From Hymenobacter crusticola (GTDB lineage Bacteria; Bacteroidota; Bacteroidia; Cytophagales; Hymenobacteraceae): a stretch of 64,000 nt of DNA. Position numbers and translations under genes: made by a program. The number at the start of each line of letters is the position of its first letter. The first letter of the stretch is position 1. Location of the stretch: positions 1 to 64,000 of the forward strand of contig NZ_MTSE01000004.1 of the NCBI RefSeq assembly GCF_002154225.1, in the 5' to 3' direction. The notes under the pieces were generated by a model, which saw nothing but the letters and a program-made list of their open reading frames with translations, ran no database searches and had not been told where the DNA came from. This document shows, piece by piece, positions 35,058 to 44,489 of the stretch.

Positions 35058-35813
35058 CTACACACTCAAATCTTCTGCCGCTTCCTGCTGCAGTTCCAGC
35101 GTATCATCTTTACCTAGGTATCGGTCGATAATGGCGTGGGCTAGGTACAGCACAGGCGTCAGCAGAATGGCGGCCGCAAATTTATACCAGTAGTTGAAAG
35201 TTGCGACGCTGATAACCTGCGCTAGTGGCCAATTGCCGAATAAGTGGAAGGCCACGAACAGCACCACAAAGCTATCCACGAGCTGCGAGATAAGTGTGGA
35301 GCCCGTGGCGCGCAGCCAAATGTAGCGTCCACCCGTGACGCGCCGCAACCCCTGAAATACAGAAGCGTCCAGAATCTGCCCAATGATGAAAGCCGTTATT
35401 GAGCCGACAATAATACCTAGACCCTGACGGAAGATACTTTGGTAGGCAAACTCAATGTTGAAAGGACGGCCCTGCGGGTCCGTCTTGTTCACATCCAGCC
35501 AGAACGCGGCCGGCGGCAGCTTCGTGGTAGCTAGGATAACGAGGAAGGCATACAGAATAAGCGCCACCGTGAGGTAGCTTACGCGCAGCACGCCGGCCCG
35601 ACCAAAATACTCGTTGATGATGTCGGTGGTGATAAAAACGACCGGCCAAATGATAACGCCTGCGGTAAGGTCGCCGGGCAACCCGACCAGCGCCGTGACG
35701 GAGAAAATCTTGACGCCAATGATTTCGGCGAGCAGGGCATTCACCAAGAATATCCCGCTTAATACGAGATACAGCTGTTGCTTTTTGTGGGCAAAGGTCT
35801 TTTGCAAAGACAT
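35058..35813 (-). CDS. Queuosine precursor transporter (YhhQ family)
   Basis: A 251-residue membrane protein of the YhhQ/DUF165 family that imports queuine-pathway precursors (preQ0/preQ1) for tRNA modification. It has six to seven helices. Family motifs: NALLAEIIGVKIF, VVFITTDIINEYFGR, and the C-terminal STLISQLVDSFVVLFVAF. ATG 35813 starts MSLQKTF. It heads a tight minus-strand group with a hypothetical protein and trpS, so its regulation is probably shared. Gene symbol would be yhhQ if orthology holds. Confidence 0.9.
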   Translation of the reverse strand: MSLQKTFAHKKQQLYLVLSGIFLVNALLAEIIGVKIFSVTALVGLPGDLTAGVIIWPVVFITTDIINEYFGRAGVLRVSYLTVALILYAFLVILATTKLPPAAFWLDVNKTDPQGRPFNIEFAYQSIFRQGLGIIVGSITAFIIGQILDASVFQGLRRVTGGRYIWLRATGSTLISQLVDSFVVLFVAFHLFGNWPLAQVISVATFNYWYKFAAAILLTPVLYLAHAIIDRYLGKDDTLELQQEAAEDLSV

Positions 35814-35909
35814 GAGTACAAGGACATGAGAAGTGCGCTTCGGACAACGAGCCAAAGAAAAAGGGAGAAGTGGGTTTCACTTCACGTTCCTGTCCTTGTG
35901 TCCAAAAGC

Positions 35910-36827
35910 TTATTCCGGCAAACTTACCGTTTTGCCCTCAGTAGCTAGCTCCACATTATCAAATACTGCTTTGGCCTCGCGCAAGAGCGGCTCTAGGTCG
36001 CGGTAGCGCGACGAGAAATGACCAATGAGTAAGTGGCGCACCTCGGCTTTGCGCGCGAACAAAGCAGCTTGCCGAGCCGTGGAGTGGTGGGTGGTGGCGG
36101 CTCGCTCACGCATGTCGTCCAGGAAGGTCGCTTCGTGGTAGAGCAGGTCGACGCCGTGTACTAGCTCAGCGTTACTCTCCGTGTAGAGCGTATCAGCGCA
36201 ATAAGCGTAACTACGGGAGTGATTGGGTGCGGTGGTTACGTCGGCATTGCGAATGAGCACATTGCCGGCCGCGTCGGTTATATCTTCGCCGTGTGTCAGT
36301 GCCGCAAGTTGGGCGGGCATCAGGCCGGCGGGAAGTTGCTCCTTAACCAAATGGCGTCGTTTGGGCTTTTCCCTGAACAAGTACCCGCAGCAGGCAATGC
36401 GATGCCGCATGGGTATGGTATGCACCGTCACATAACGGTCTTCGTACACCTGCGCAAAAGCCGTCGTGTCAACAACCGTAAACTCTAGGTTGAAGGTAAG
36501 CTGCGTGTTCGATACGCGAAATTGGGTGGTCAGAACCTCATCGAGGCCGGCGGGCCCAAAAAGTTGGAGTGGCTCGGTGCGGCCGTGCAAGTGCATGGTC
36601 GAGAGTAACCCAAACAGCCCAAAGAAATGGTCGCCGTGTAGGTGCGAGATGAAGATGGAGCCGATGCGCTGGTGACGGATTTTGTACTCCATCAGGCGAT
36701 GCTGGGTGCCTTCACCGCAGTCAATCAGGTACGCCTGATTATCGACGGTAAGAATCTGCGCTGTGTGGTGGCGGTTCAGATAAGGCGTAGCCGAGGCGCT
36801 ACCCAGTATTTTCAGCTCGAACTCCAA
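35910..36827 (-). CDS. rnz: Ribonuclease Z
   Basis: A 305-residue metallo-beta-lactamase-fold endonuclease that trims tRNA 3' ends. The zinc motif is SHLHGDHFFGL; the N-terminus has LGSASATPYLNRHHTAQ and LIDCGEGTQHRLM; later ligands are the His in NHSRSYAYCADT, YHEATFLDD and GHFSSRY. Length is typical. It lies next to a STAS protein, an arrangement I recall from other Bacteroidota. Confidence 0.94.
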   Translation of the reverse strand: MEFELKILGSASATPYLNRHHTAQILTVDNQAYLIDCGEGTQHRLMEYKIRHQRIGSIFISHLHGDHFFGLFGLLSTMHLHGRTEPLQLFGPAGLDEVLTTQFRVSNTQLTFNLEFTVVDTTAFAQVYEDRYVTVHTIPMRHRIACCGYLFREKPKRRHLVKEQLPAGLMPAQLAALTHGEDITDAAGNVLIRNADVTTAPNHSRSYAYCADTLYTESNAELVHGVDLLYHEATFLDDMRERAATTHHSTARQAALFARKAEVRHLLIGHFSSRYRDLEPLLREAKAVFDNVELATEGKTVSLPE

Positions 36828-37096
36828 GGGTTGATAGGGTGAAAGGTTAGATGGCTGCTTGTTGAACGGCTAAACAGAAGAAGGGTTAACGACTGGTTGC
36901 TGAATGGTTGATGGCTAAACCACCTTGCGTCATTTGAAAAACCGTCTGGCACGAGATGGATAACCATCAACCCGTTCATAAGTAGGTATTCAGCAAGCAA
37001 CCTTTAACCATTTGACATAAAAAAGCTGCTGACCGTGGGTTGTCGGCTGAAAGGCCTAACAACGAACAGTCAACAGCTAACAGCTCTTAAAAAACC

Positions 37097-37471
37097 TTAT
37101 TCCTTGCTTGTAAGGTCACGCTCGATGGCGTGCAGAAAAATGCGGTCGATGCCTTCCTCTACCGTGGGTAGAATGTGCAATACCGACTCGAGCTTGGAAA
37201 TGGTAATGAGCTTCATCACGTGATCTTGCAGGCCGGTGAGTACCAACAGGCCACCCGTCGAATTGCACAACCGGTTGGCAATGAGGATGGAGCTAAGGCC
37301 CGAAGAATCCGTGTACTTCACATTGGCTAGGTCCAGGATCAGGTTATTGATTCCTTCGGCGTTCAGCTTCACAAACTCCGATTTCAGATCAGGCGCGACC
37401 GTCGTGTCGAGCTTCTTTTCGTCAATCGTGATGATGGTGTAGGTGTCCTTTTTATCAATCGAGTACTTCAT
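37097..37471 (-). CDS. STAS-domain anti-anti-sigma factor
   Basis: A 124-residue single STAS domain of the SpoIIAA/RsbV kind. The conserved phosphorylation-site strand reads YTDSSGLSSILIANRL, with the Ser that partner kinases phosphorylate. It would bind an anti-sigma factor or serve as a regulatory switch. No anti-sigma kinase is encoded nearby. It is located upstream of rnz on the same strand with a ~270-base gap that holds no gene. Confidence 0.88.
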   Translation of the reverse strand: MKYSIDKKDTYTIITIDEKKLDTTVAPDLKSEFVKLNAEGINNLILDLANVKYTDSSGLSSILIANRLCNSTGGLLVLTGLQDHVMKLITISKLESVLHILPTVEEGIDRIFLHAIERDLTSKE

Positions 37472-37501
37472 GCCGGCGAAATTCGGTGGTTAAGAGAGTT
37501 G

Positions 37502-37509
37502 CGAAGGTA
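37502..37509 (-). promoter_or_regulatory. TACCTTCG -7-like box for STAS gene
   Basis: Minus-strand TACCTTCG, 31 bases upstream of the STAS ATG; one base off TAnnTTTG. Confidence 0.4.
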
Positions 37510-37571
37510 ACAAAAAAAGTAATGGCGTGCAGCGATCCGCAGACTACCTAGGCTGGTGGCGAGGGGCCCAC

Positions 37572-38396
37572 TCAACGCGAAGTGCGACTAGCAAAACCAA
37601 AGGTAAGTGACGACCACGTGCTCTGCCAATCAGCTACTTGAGGGTTAGCGGATGGAGTCATCCGCATCGTACTAATTAGATAGGTGCCGGGCGTGGATAA
37701 TCTGAACAACGCACGACCATTTTGGTTAGTACGAATTTCGATTTTTTCTACATTTTTTTTCACATCTCGACACCAGACTTTCAACAACGCGCCTGCTACG
37801 GGCTGCCCATCCGCAAGTAGGCGTACCGTAAGCGAAGCGCCTACCCGTAGCCCGTAGGGGTCTTGCTCGGGAATGAGTTCCAACGGCAAACCTGCAACCC
37901 GGTTGAACGTGCTACCAGGCGAAGAGCCCGTACCTACTTGGACGAGTGCCTTCGCGCAACGGCGGTATGCCTCCCGTGCGGGCTGCGCGAGCTGTTCTCG
38001 TTGTTTTCTGATTAACAAGATATTATCCAGCCTTTCGGCGCGCAAGTACGCGTTGAAAGAATCGGCTGCAAACGTGAGAAAAGCGTTGTTGGTGGCAAGC
38101 GCCAACTGGTGGGTGCCAGGCTGCGCCAAGGTGACGGTAGCTAGGCTGGTATCGTGCTGCGTGACCAGCGGGAGTAGGTTGGTAGAGTCGCTGGGAGCAT
38201 AATGCACATAGCGCGTGAGGCGGCTGTTTTTGCCGCGCCACCGCACACCTGTGAAATTATTTCCGGCTAGCATAGGCACTAATATTCGTCCGTGAAGGGG
38301 TAAAAAGAAGCGTGGTGCCAGCCAGAACTCCTGGGCTCTGGCTGCGGCGATACCGCAAAACAAGAGGAGCCAAGAGAACTTTAGGCTGGCACGCAC
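37572..38396 (-). CDS. DUF4198-like exported protein
   Basis: A 274-residue exported protein with a signal peptide (cleaved near AAARAQ). It begins with EFWLAPRFFLPLHGRILVPML, and later has LELIPEQDPYGLRVGASLTVRLL and DGQPVAGALLKVWC. These are the DUF4198 elements found in periplasmic proteins with a beta-sandwich that are sometimes linked to cobalt or nickel uptake. Here there is no neighbouring ECF or TonB transporter, so the metal link is only a family association. Confidence 0.75.
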   Translation of the reverse strand: MRASLKFSWLLLFCGIAAARAQEFWLAPRFFLPLHGRILVPMLAGNNFTGVRWRGKNSRLTRYVHYAPSDSTNLLPLVTQHDTSLATVTLAQPGTHQLALATNNAFLTFAADSFNAYLRAERLDNILLIRKQREQLAQPAREAYRRCAKALVQVGTGSSPGSTFNRVAGLPLELIPEQDPYGLRVGASLTVRLLADGQPVAGALLKVWCRDVKKNVEKIEIRTNQNGRALFRLSTPGTYLISTMRMTPSANPQVADWQSTWSSLTFGFASRTSR

Positions 38397-38508
38397 GCTA
38401 CGAAATTGTCGAAAGTAGTATTAAGAAAAGATGAAGCTAGATAGGACGAAGAATCCGTATTTAACACATCAAAAATTAGTAGTTATCTCAGATGCTTTTG
38501 TCAGCAAC

Positions 38509-40347
38509 CTAGCTCCGCTCCAAGGCTAGCTCGTAAGCGCGGTCGTAGTACTGGCGCAGGTTTTTCCAGTCGAACAATTCGGAGGAACTTTCTACCCGAT
38601 TGCGCTGCGCAATCCGTTCGCGGCGACTGAGCAGCACGAAGTCCCAAAGCATGTTGGTCAGCTCTTCGGCTGCTTCGTCGAAGTTCTTTTCCTGGCGTTG
38701 TACCACGAAGATGCCTTTGTCGTCGTGGTCTTGCACATGCTGCATTACGTAGTCGCCGAAGCCGGAGAGGTCGGAGGTGATGGCCGGTACGCCCCGTGCC
38801 ACGCACTCCAGCGGCGTGTAGCCCCACGGCTCATAGTAGCTCGGGAAGATACCTAGGTGACAGCCACGCACAAATTGCCCGTACTCCATCCCAAACAACG
38901 GCGAAGTAGGTGACACGAAATCAGGGTGATACACAATTTTTACCCGATCGTGCTGATGGTTGATCATGTTAGAGCGTCGCAGGAAATTCAAAATATCGTC
39001 CTTCTGGTCGTCGATCAGGTTGTGGGTGATAACGGAAGGAAGTTGCGACGTCTTCCAGCTTTGCAGGGTCCGGCGGTAGCGCAGTTTCCAATAATCGTCC
39101 ACCATGGCGCTCAGGTCGGGGAGGCGGTGGTCGGTGCTGGATGCGGCCGCATACATGAGCCGCTCGCCCACTTGGCGCTCGATGGCGTTGCAGGTTTCGT
39201 GCACCTCGTCGAGGATGGCGCGGCTTTGCAGTACCAGCGGGTTGATGCTGGTGAACGGCCGCTTCGTGATGAAAAACATCACCACTTGCCCTTCTAGGCC
39301 ACTCTGCTGCAAGCGGTAATTTAGGCGGGCTAGGGCCTCTAGCGTCAGGTCGAAACCTTTGTTATGGTATTCGTAGCGACCCGAGGTGAACATGTAGATG
39401 GTCTTGTCCAGATCGAAGGAATAGCTCTGGAAAAAGTGCGCCATCACAAACTCGTGAATCTTATCCTTGTACTGCTTGTGTAGGTTCTGGAACTCGTGCA
39501 AGGCTACAAATCGCTCGATGTTCAGGCCATTCGGCAACACGCAGTCCGGAATCCGGTCGAGCAGGTAAATGCACTCGCGCACCGTCAGCTCGCTCACCGT
39601 GGTGAACACGTGAGAGCCGTGCGCCGCCGCCCGCTCGATGCGCACGGCCGTTTCGATATTGAAGTGCACCGCTTCCGCCGCCCAATCGACCTGCATCAGG
39701 TGGTCGTAGAAGTTGGGGTCGTTCATGGCTAGGTAGCGGCCCAGCAATGTGGCGTGCGTCGTGAAAACGATGTGGGCCGGCACTTGCTCGCGGCGCATAT
39801 CAGGAATAGCCACGCCCGTCATCCACTCGTGAAAGTGTGCAATGACGCGCTGCGGTGGCACCACTTCGTCGGTCAGGACCTTCATGAAGATCTTCACCAA
39901 GTGTCCAAAGGCTTCTACTTGGTGCAGCAGGTCGTCGTTGTCGGGGGTTGGGATGCCATGCCGTAGCCAAAGGTCGGTTTTGATCTGCCCTAGCTGCCCG
40001 TACGCTTGGAAGGGGTTGATCAGCACAACGCGGGGCCGGCCCGTTATGAGCCACGTGCCGATGCACACGTCGTAGCCCATTTGCCGCATCTGGCGCACCG
40101 CGCCCGCAAAAGGATCGTTGAGCAGCTGAAGCTGATAGTCGTCGAAAGCCTCGAACTCGCCCTGGGCCTGCTGTGGGAAATAAGGACCTATTAAACAATA
40201 GCGCTCATCCCAGCCCTGCACAGTAGCGGGCACTTTGGAGCGAATAACGGTGTAGATACCGCCGACCTGATTACAGACTTCCCAGGCTACTTCCACAAGC
40301 AGCGCATCGGGGGCAACAATTTCGGGGGTAGAAGCAGGTGGTTGCAT
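38509..40347 (-). CDS. Glycogen synthase, GT3 (eukaryote-like) type
   Basis: A 612-residue glycosyltransferase of family 3, the animal/fungal-type glycogen synthase that many Bacteroidota use instead of GlgA. It elongates glycogen from UDP-glucose (or ADP-glucose). It begins VEVAWEVCNQVGGIYTVIRSK, the GT3 signature, with HFHEWMTGVAIP and NGLNIERFVALHEFQNLH. The C-terminal donor site is IFPSYYEPWGYTPLECVARGVPAITSDLSGFG. The gene lies next to a GH13 branching-type gene, giving a local glycogen unit. Confidence 0.92.
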   Translation of the reverse strand: MQPPASTPEIVAPDALLVEVAWEVCNQVGGIYTVIRSKVPATVQGWDERYCLIGPYFPQQAQGEFEAFDDYQLQLLNDPFAGAVRQMRQMGYDVCIGTWLITGRPRVVLINPFQAYGQLGQIKTDLWLRHGIPTPDNDDLLHQVEAFGHLVKIFMKVLTDEVVPPQRVIAHFHEWMTGVAIPDMRREQVPAHIVFTTHATLLGRYLAMNDPNFYDHLMQVDWAAEAVHFNIETAVRIERAAAHGSHVFTTVSELTVRECIYLLDRIPDCVLPNGLNIERFVALHEFQNLHKQYKDKIHEFVMAHFFQSYSFDLDKTIYMFTSGRYEYHNKGFDLTLEALARLNYRLQQSGLEGQVVMFFITKRPFTSINPLVLQSRAILDEVHETCNAIERQVGERLMYAAASSTDHRLPDLSAMVDDYWKLRYRRTLQSWKTSQLPSVITHNLIDDQKDDILNFLRRSNMINHQHDRVKIVYHPDFVSPTSPLFGMEYGQFVRGCHLGIFPSYYEPWGYTPLECVARGVPAITSDLSGFGDYVMQHVQDHDDKGIFVVQRQEKNFDEAAEELTNMLWDFVLLSRRERIAQRNRVESSSELFDWKNLRQYYDRAYELALERS

Positions 40348-40726
40348 ACGAGAGGGTATGGTAGGAGAGAAGGCAAGGAGGCCGTTAGGACAGCAACGTA
40401 AGAGGTTTTACGGAATTCTTCGGCGTAAGCTAGCGTATGAGCACGTCTCTGCAACCGTTTGCGGCAAGATACAAGCTATTATGAGCTGATAGCCAAGGCT
40501 CAGCAACTATAAGCCCCCTACGGAAAAGTTATCTGACGAGGTTGGGCACAGTGAGCATAAACGTTCGAAACACAGCGAACCAGCAGACGATAGGGTAAGA
40601 GATAAAGGCCTAGCTCGCCCAACGCTCACCCGCGACAACCGGTCGGGTACCTAGGGCGCCGGGCTGGCCGGCGGTGCGGGAAGGCACGCAGGACGAATGC
40701 GCGGAACGACTCCTCGTTCACTAAGA
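40348..40726. other. Intergenic region upstream of glycogen synthase
   Basis: No gene supported. A stretch at 40631-40659 (around CCGGTCGGGTACCTAGGG) has a near copy in inverse orientation at 62611-62639. Short frames such as one of 31 codons on the minus strand are not convincing. Confidence 0.4.
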
Positions 40727-40763
40727 AGCCCCGCCACTGGCCAAAAGGACGAGTGACGGGGCT
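40727..40763. terminator. Terminator of the GH13 gene
   Basis: Arms AGCCCCGCCACT (40727-40738) and AGTGACGGGGCT (40752-40763) with one mismatch; 26 bases beyond the stop of the minus-strand GH13 gene. Confidence 0.65.
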
Positions 40764-40788
40764 AGCTTGATGGAGAAAGCGAGGCTGC

Positions 40789-42654
40789 TTATCCTTCCTG
40801 CGAAATAACCAGCACAGAATAAGGAGCTAAGCCAAACGAGCCGTGCCAGGGCTTACCGTCATACTCGCCTTCTTCAGCATCGGCGTCGAAGCTTTCGAAG
40901 TTGCCAAACTCGTGGTCGTAGCCTTGCCAGTCGCTATTGAAGCGCACGGTCCACTTGCCAGGTGCTGGCAGCCCAATGGTGTAAGCTTCGCGGGTTTGGT
41001 CGGCGAAGTTGGCTATAACGATGGTCGTGTCGGTGGGACCACCGTCGCCATCTGCCCAGCGCGCAAACGCAATAACTTTCTCTTGGTCGTTGACGTGGAA
41101 CACATCGGTGCGCTGGCCCGTGAGGCCGCGGGTATGGCCGTCGAGGTTGCGACGCAACCGGATCAGGTCGCGGTAGAGCTGCACTAGGCCGCCCATCTGA
41201 TCGTGGCGCGACCAGTCGAGAGGCTGGTCGTCGGAGAAGTAGCCGTCGGCCAGCGTTGGCTGCCCTTGAAAAATCATCGGGATGCCGGGCGCGGTAAAGA
41301 CGATGGCCGCCCCTAGGGTAGCGCGCTTCTTTGGGTACCAGCTTGCCGCGTCGCCGGGCATGATTTCTTCTGGCACCCGCGACTTGCCATTCGCCACTTC
41401 GTCGTGCGACTCGGTGTAAATGACGCGCTGGAAAGCGTCGCCGTTGTAGGTCGTGCTGATGATATCTGCTATGGAAGCCATCGAGCGGTCAGCATCGTTC
41501 GGCGTCACGAGGGCCTCACGCATGATGTTCACAAAAGCGGCATCCCACTGAGTAGCAAATCCTTCGCCCTCCTGGTCGGTAGGGCGGGTGATGTACTCGT
41601 TGCCTTGCAGATCTTCCGCAATGGTGATTTTCCAAGGGGTGCGGGCCTGAATCTCCTCATTTACCCACCGCATGAGCGTCCAGCCCTCGGGTAAGTCGCC
41701 CACGGGGCCGTTGCTGCCATTCACGTTGCGAATGTGCGAGATAGAGTCGCAGCGCAGCCCATCGACGCGGTAATCTTCAAGCCACATCAACGCGTTGTCG
41801 CGGATGTAGTTACGCACGGCGGGGTTGCCGTAGTCGGGGCGGTTGTGGCCCCAGGGCGTTTCGGCGCGCCAGTCGTTGTAGAAGTAGATGCCACCGCCGT
41901 CGTTTTCAGTCCAGCCATCAAACTGCCATAAGTCTAGGTCGCCGGGGCCGAAGTGGTTGTACACTACATCCAAGATAACGGCAATGCCATGGCGGTGGGC
42001 TTGTTTTACAAGCTCTTTGAAGGCTTTTGGGCCGCCGTACGCCGTTTCGAGGGCGAAGGGGTGCGCCGGGTTGTAGCCCCACGATAAGCTGCCGGGGAAC
42101 TCGGTTGCTGGCATCACCTCAATGGCATTGATACCTAGGTCGCGCAGGTAAGGAAGCTTCTCAATGACGTCGTAAAACGTGCCCGGCTCGCCTTCCACGG
42201 AGCGGTTGAACGTGCCCACGTGCAGCTCGTAGATTACCAGCTCATTCCAGGCGGGCATACCAAAGTGGTCATCCTCCCAGTCGAAGCTGGCATCCGGCAC
42301 GATGGAGTTGCCGGCCGAGTGCGTCACCTCGCGGGCATAAGGGTCGTTGCGGGTAAATTCGTTTTCTCCGTTGCGCAGCCAGAATTTGTACTCTGTGCCC
42401 GCAGGCAAATCAGGGAAATCGGCAGCCCAGTAGCCGTCGGCTTCGTGGTCGAGGGGGTGGCTTTCGTGGTTCCAGTCGTTGAAAGGACCTACGACGGCAG
42501 CCGCGTCGGCGTGAGGGGCCCACACACGAAACGTGGTGCCTTTTTGGTGTGGAATGGCGCCCATGCCGGCTTGAAGCTCGGGGGCAGAAGGAACAGAAGA
42601 AGTAGGGTTAGGTGCTAGGGTAGAGGAGGCTGGGGGCATAGGAAAGAGAGACAA
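40789..42654 (-). CDS. GH13 alpha-glucan branching enzyme-like protein
   Basis: A 621-residue GH13 enzyme. An N-terminal CBM48-like domain (GTTFRVWAPHADAAAVVGPF) precedes the barrel. Catalytic positions: nucleophile Asp in VDGLRCDS, acid Glu in IAEDLQG and the third Asp in ESHDEVAN. GYNPAHPFALETAYGGP is typical of branching or malto-oligosyltrehalose-type enzymes, so 1,4-alpha-glucan branching is most likely, with a trehalose-forming hydrolase as alternative. It is just upstream of glycogen synthase on the same strand, separated by ~440 bases. Confidence 0.85.
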   Translation of the reverse strand: MSLFPMPPASSTLAPNPTSSVPSAPELQAGMGAIPHQKGTTFRVWAPHADAAAVVGPFNDWNHESHPLDHEADGYWAADFPDLPAGTEYKFWLRNGENEFTRNDPYAREVTHSAGNSIVPDASFDWEDDHFGMPAWNELVIYELHVGTFNRSVEGEPGTFYDVIEKLPYLRDLGINAIEVMPATEFPGSLSWGYNPAHPFALETAYGGPKAFKELVKQAHRHGIAVILDVVYNHFGPGDLDLWQFDGWTENDGGGIYFYNDWRAETPWGHNRPDYGNPAVRNYIRDNALMWLEDYRVDGLRCDSISHIRNVNGSNGPVGDLPEGWTLMRWVNEEIQARTPWKITIAEDLQGNEYITRPTDQEGEGFATQWDAAFVNIMREALVTPNDADRSMASIADIISTTYNGDAFQRVIYTESHDEVANGKSRVPEEIMPGDAASWYPKKRATLGAAIVFTAPGIPMIFQGQPTLADGYFSDDQPLDWSRHDQMGGLVQLYRDLIRLRRNLDGHTRGLTGQRTDVFHVNDQEKVIAFARWADGDGGPTDTTIVIANFADQTREAYTIGLPAPGKWTVRFNSDWQGYDHEFGNFESFDADAEEGEYDGKPWHGSFGLAPYSVLVISQEG

Positions 42655-42791
42655 AAAAAGAGCTGCAAGCTCAGCAGCATTTGTCCTCTAACTGAATTAG
42701 TACGATTTAGGTTTTGCCCGGCCGTTTGCAGACGAAGCGAGGCCAGATCAACGCGGGTATTACTAAGTACACTGGAAGTTAGCGCTACTTG

Positions 42792-43481
42792 CTACGCCTC
42801 CGAGGTTACGGCTGTCGTCCACACGGTTTTACCGCAGCGGGAGCAAGGAGCCTGTTTATCTTGAGCTAGGTTGCCACAGCCTTGACAGGCAAACGTGCCG
42901 GGTACCTTGCGTTGCTCACGCAGGAAATCTTGATCCCAATTGGGTAAGATGCTCAGGCCTGGTTGCGGTTTGGGCTGCTTAAGAATAGTGAAAGAGCCAT
43001 TCGCTTCCATATACACCCGCTTCACGGCCCCTAGGTTGTCGATAGCCTCTGAGCGTAGCTGCGCAAATAGGCGCTCCTGCGGCAACACTGCTTCTTGCAT
43101 CGCGCTGAGTTGCAAGCAGCCATCTTCCAACAAAATGCCAATGTCACCCTGAGAGATTTTTTCAAACTTCTGGCTCCGAGTGCTCCACACCGCAGAGAGG
43201 CGTTGGATGCTGATAATGACCACAGCCATAACCAGTGGCGGCAGTAGCCCACGGTCGGGCACTTGCATCGGGACCCCGATGGCGGCAGCCAACGACGACA
43301 TAGCGGCCAACTCATTGCGACTCAGCTGCGAAGCCATCCGCTTGCCCATGAGCCGCATCGACACAATCAGCAGCACGAAAATGAAAAGGATACGAATAAC
43401 GACTTCGAGCAGAAAGCTCCAAGGTGCTTCCCCCAGAAAAATGCGCAGAAAATCGAACGGATGAATATCTTCGGGCTTCAT
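42792..43481 (-). CDS. DUF421 (YetF-like) protein with zinc ribbon
   Basis: A 229-residue membrane protein. Residues ~15-100 hold three helices, including the family motif RLMGKRMASQLSRNELA, followed by the cytosolic DUF421 domain with EDGCLQLSAMQEAVL and GAVKRVYMEANGSFTI. The C-terminus adds a zinc ribbon: CQGCGNLAQDKQAPCSRCGK (two Cys-x-x-Cys). Most YetF proteins end without such a module. A paralogue of the same design lies 49 bases upstream on the same strand. Role unknown; YetF domains are suspected in spore or membrane sensing. Confidence 0.85.
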   Translation of the reverse strand: MKPEDIHPFDFLRIFLGEAPWSFLLEVVIRILFIFVLLIVSMRLMGKRMASQLSRNELAAMSSLAAAIGVPMQVPDRGLLPPLVMAVVIISIQRLSAVWSTRSQKFEKISQGDIGILLEDGCLQLSAMQEAVLPQERLFAQLRSEAIDNLGAVKRVYMEANGSFTILKQPKPQPGLSILPNWDQDFLREQRKVPGTFACQGCGNLAQDKQAPCSRCGKTVWTTAVTSEA

Positions 43482-43530
43482 CAGGAGCTAGCTTGGTATA
43501 GTACAATAATAAGGGGCGAGTAGCGCGAGG

Positions 43531-44217
43531 CTACTGCACAGCATACGTCCAATTTTGCTCGCCACAAAGGGGACAAGTAGTGCGCGCCTGTTCCGGCGGC
43601 ACGACGGTAGCACAATTGGTACACGCGCATAGGTTATCCGCGTGCTCTTCCTGGCGTTGCAGGGCCTCGTCGCGCGACGGTAACACACTTAATCCTGGCT
43701 TGGGCTGGGAGCTAGGATAGATGCTGAAATCGCCGTTGCCTTCCACGTACATCCGCTTAACAGCACCTAGCTGCAACAGCTCTTTCGCCCGAATCTGCGC
43801 GTAGATTTGCGCGTGGGAAATGGCCGTTTTGCGCATCTCGTCTAGCTGCAAAATGCCATCTTTCACCAGCATCGATACGTCGCCCTGCGTGGTAATTTCC
43901 ACCCGGCGGTCTTTAAAGGCAAAATAATTCAGCCCACGCTGCAACAGCAACACGCACACTAAAATTAGTACGCCCGGCAGGATGCCCCGGTCGGGAGCCT
44001 GCATCGGCAACGACACAATGGCACCTAGGGTAATGAATACTGCCATCTCGGTGATGGTCAGCTGCGCGCTCATCCGTTTGCCCAGCAGCCGAATCACGAC
44101 CAGCAAAATCAGGTAAACGACAATCGTACGCAGAAACACTTCGAGCATAAACTCGCCCGGCACGTTGCCGAGCAAAATTCGCTTCCAGTCTCCGAAGTGA
44201 ATTTCTTCCTTTTTCAT
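43531..44217 (-). CDS. DUF421 (YetF-like) protein with zinc ribbon, paralogue
   Basis: A 228-residue paralogue of the product of 42792-43481. Same layout: three N-terminal helices with RLLGKRMSAQLTITEMAVF, PDRGILPGVLIL, the DUF421 domain with VKDGILQLDEMRKTAI and GAVKRMYVEGNGDFSI, and a C-terminal zinc ribbon CACTNCATVVPPEQARTTCP plus LCGE. The two genes form an operon; conservation of both the membrane part and the ribbon indicates a duplicated, possibly heteromeric, unit. Function unknown. Confidence 0.85.
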   Translation of the reverse strand: MKKEEIHFGDWKRILLGNVPGEFMLEVFLRTIVVYLILLVVIRLLGKRMSAQLTITEMAVFITLGAIVSLPMQAPDRGILPGVLILVCVLLLQRGLNYFAFKDRRVEITTQGDVSMLVKDGILQLDEMRKTAISHAQIYAQIRAKELLQLGAVKRMYVEGNGDFSIYPSSQPKPGLSVLPSRDEALQRQEEHADNLCACTNCATVVPPEQARTTCPLCGEQNWTYAVQ

Positions 44218-44489
44218 CGCAACCTCTTACGCCTAATCGTGGTGGTATCCAGGCTTTGAACGGCACTCTACCCCGACAGAGTTACGAGAAGTGATAAAAA
44301 AATAGTTATATAAGTCGAGCTTACTCAGTAAGATAAAGCAGAACGGTAACGTTCAAAAAAGAGCTCCGAAATCGTTGGAGTAGGGAATAAATCGCCGATT
44401 TTTGTTGTTGATCGCTGAAAGGCAATACGCTAATACTGCTGCCTGTTTTTTTAAGTAAATTTTGCTCCTTTATTCCCCCTTCTGCTTAC

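Noticed and set aside
36828..37096. Possible terminator or repeat between rnz and the STAS gene
   Set aside because: Repeated GGTTAAC/TTAACC-like words and an imperfect AGCTGCTGAC/GTCAACAGCT pair are too irregular to call.
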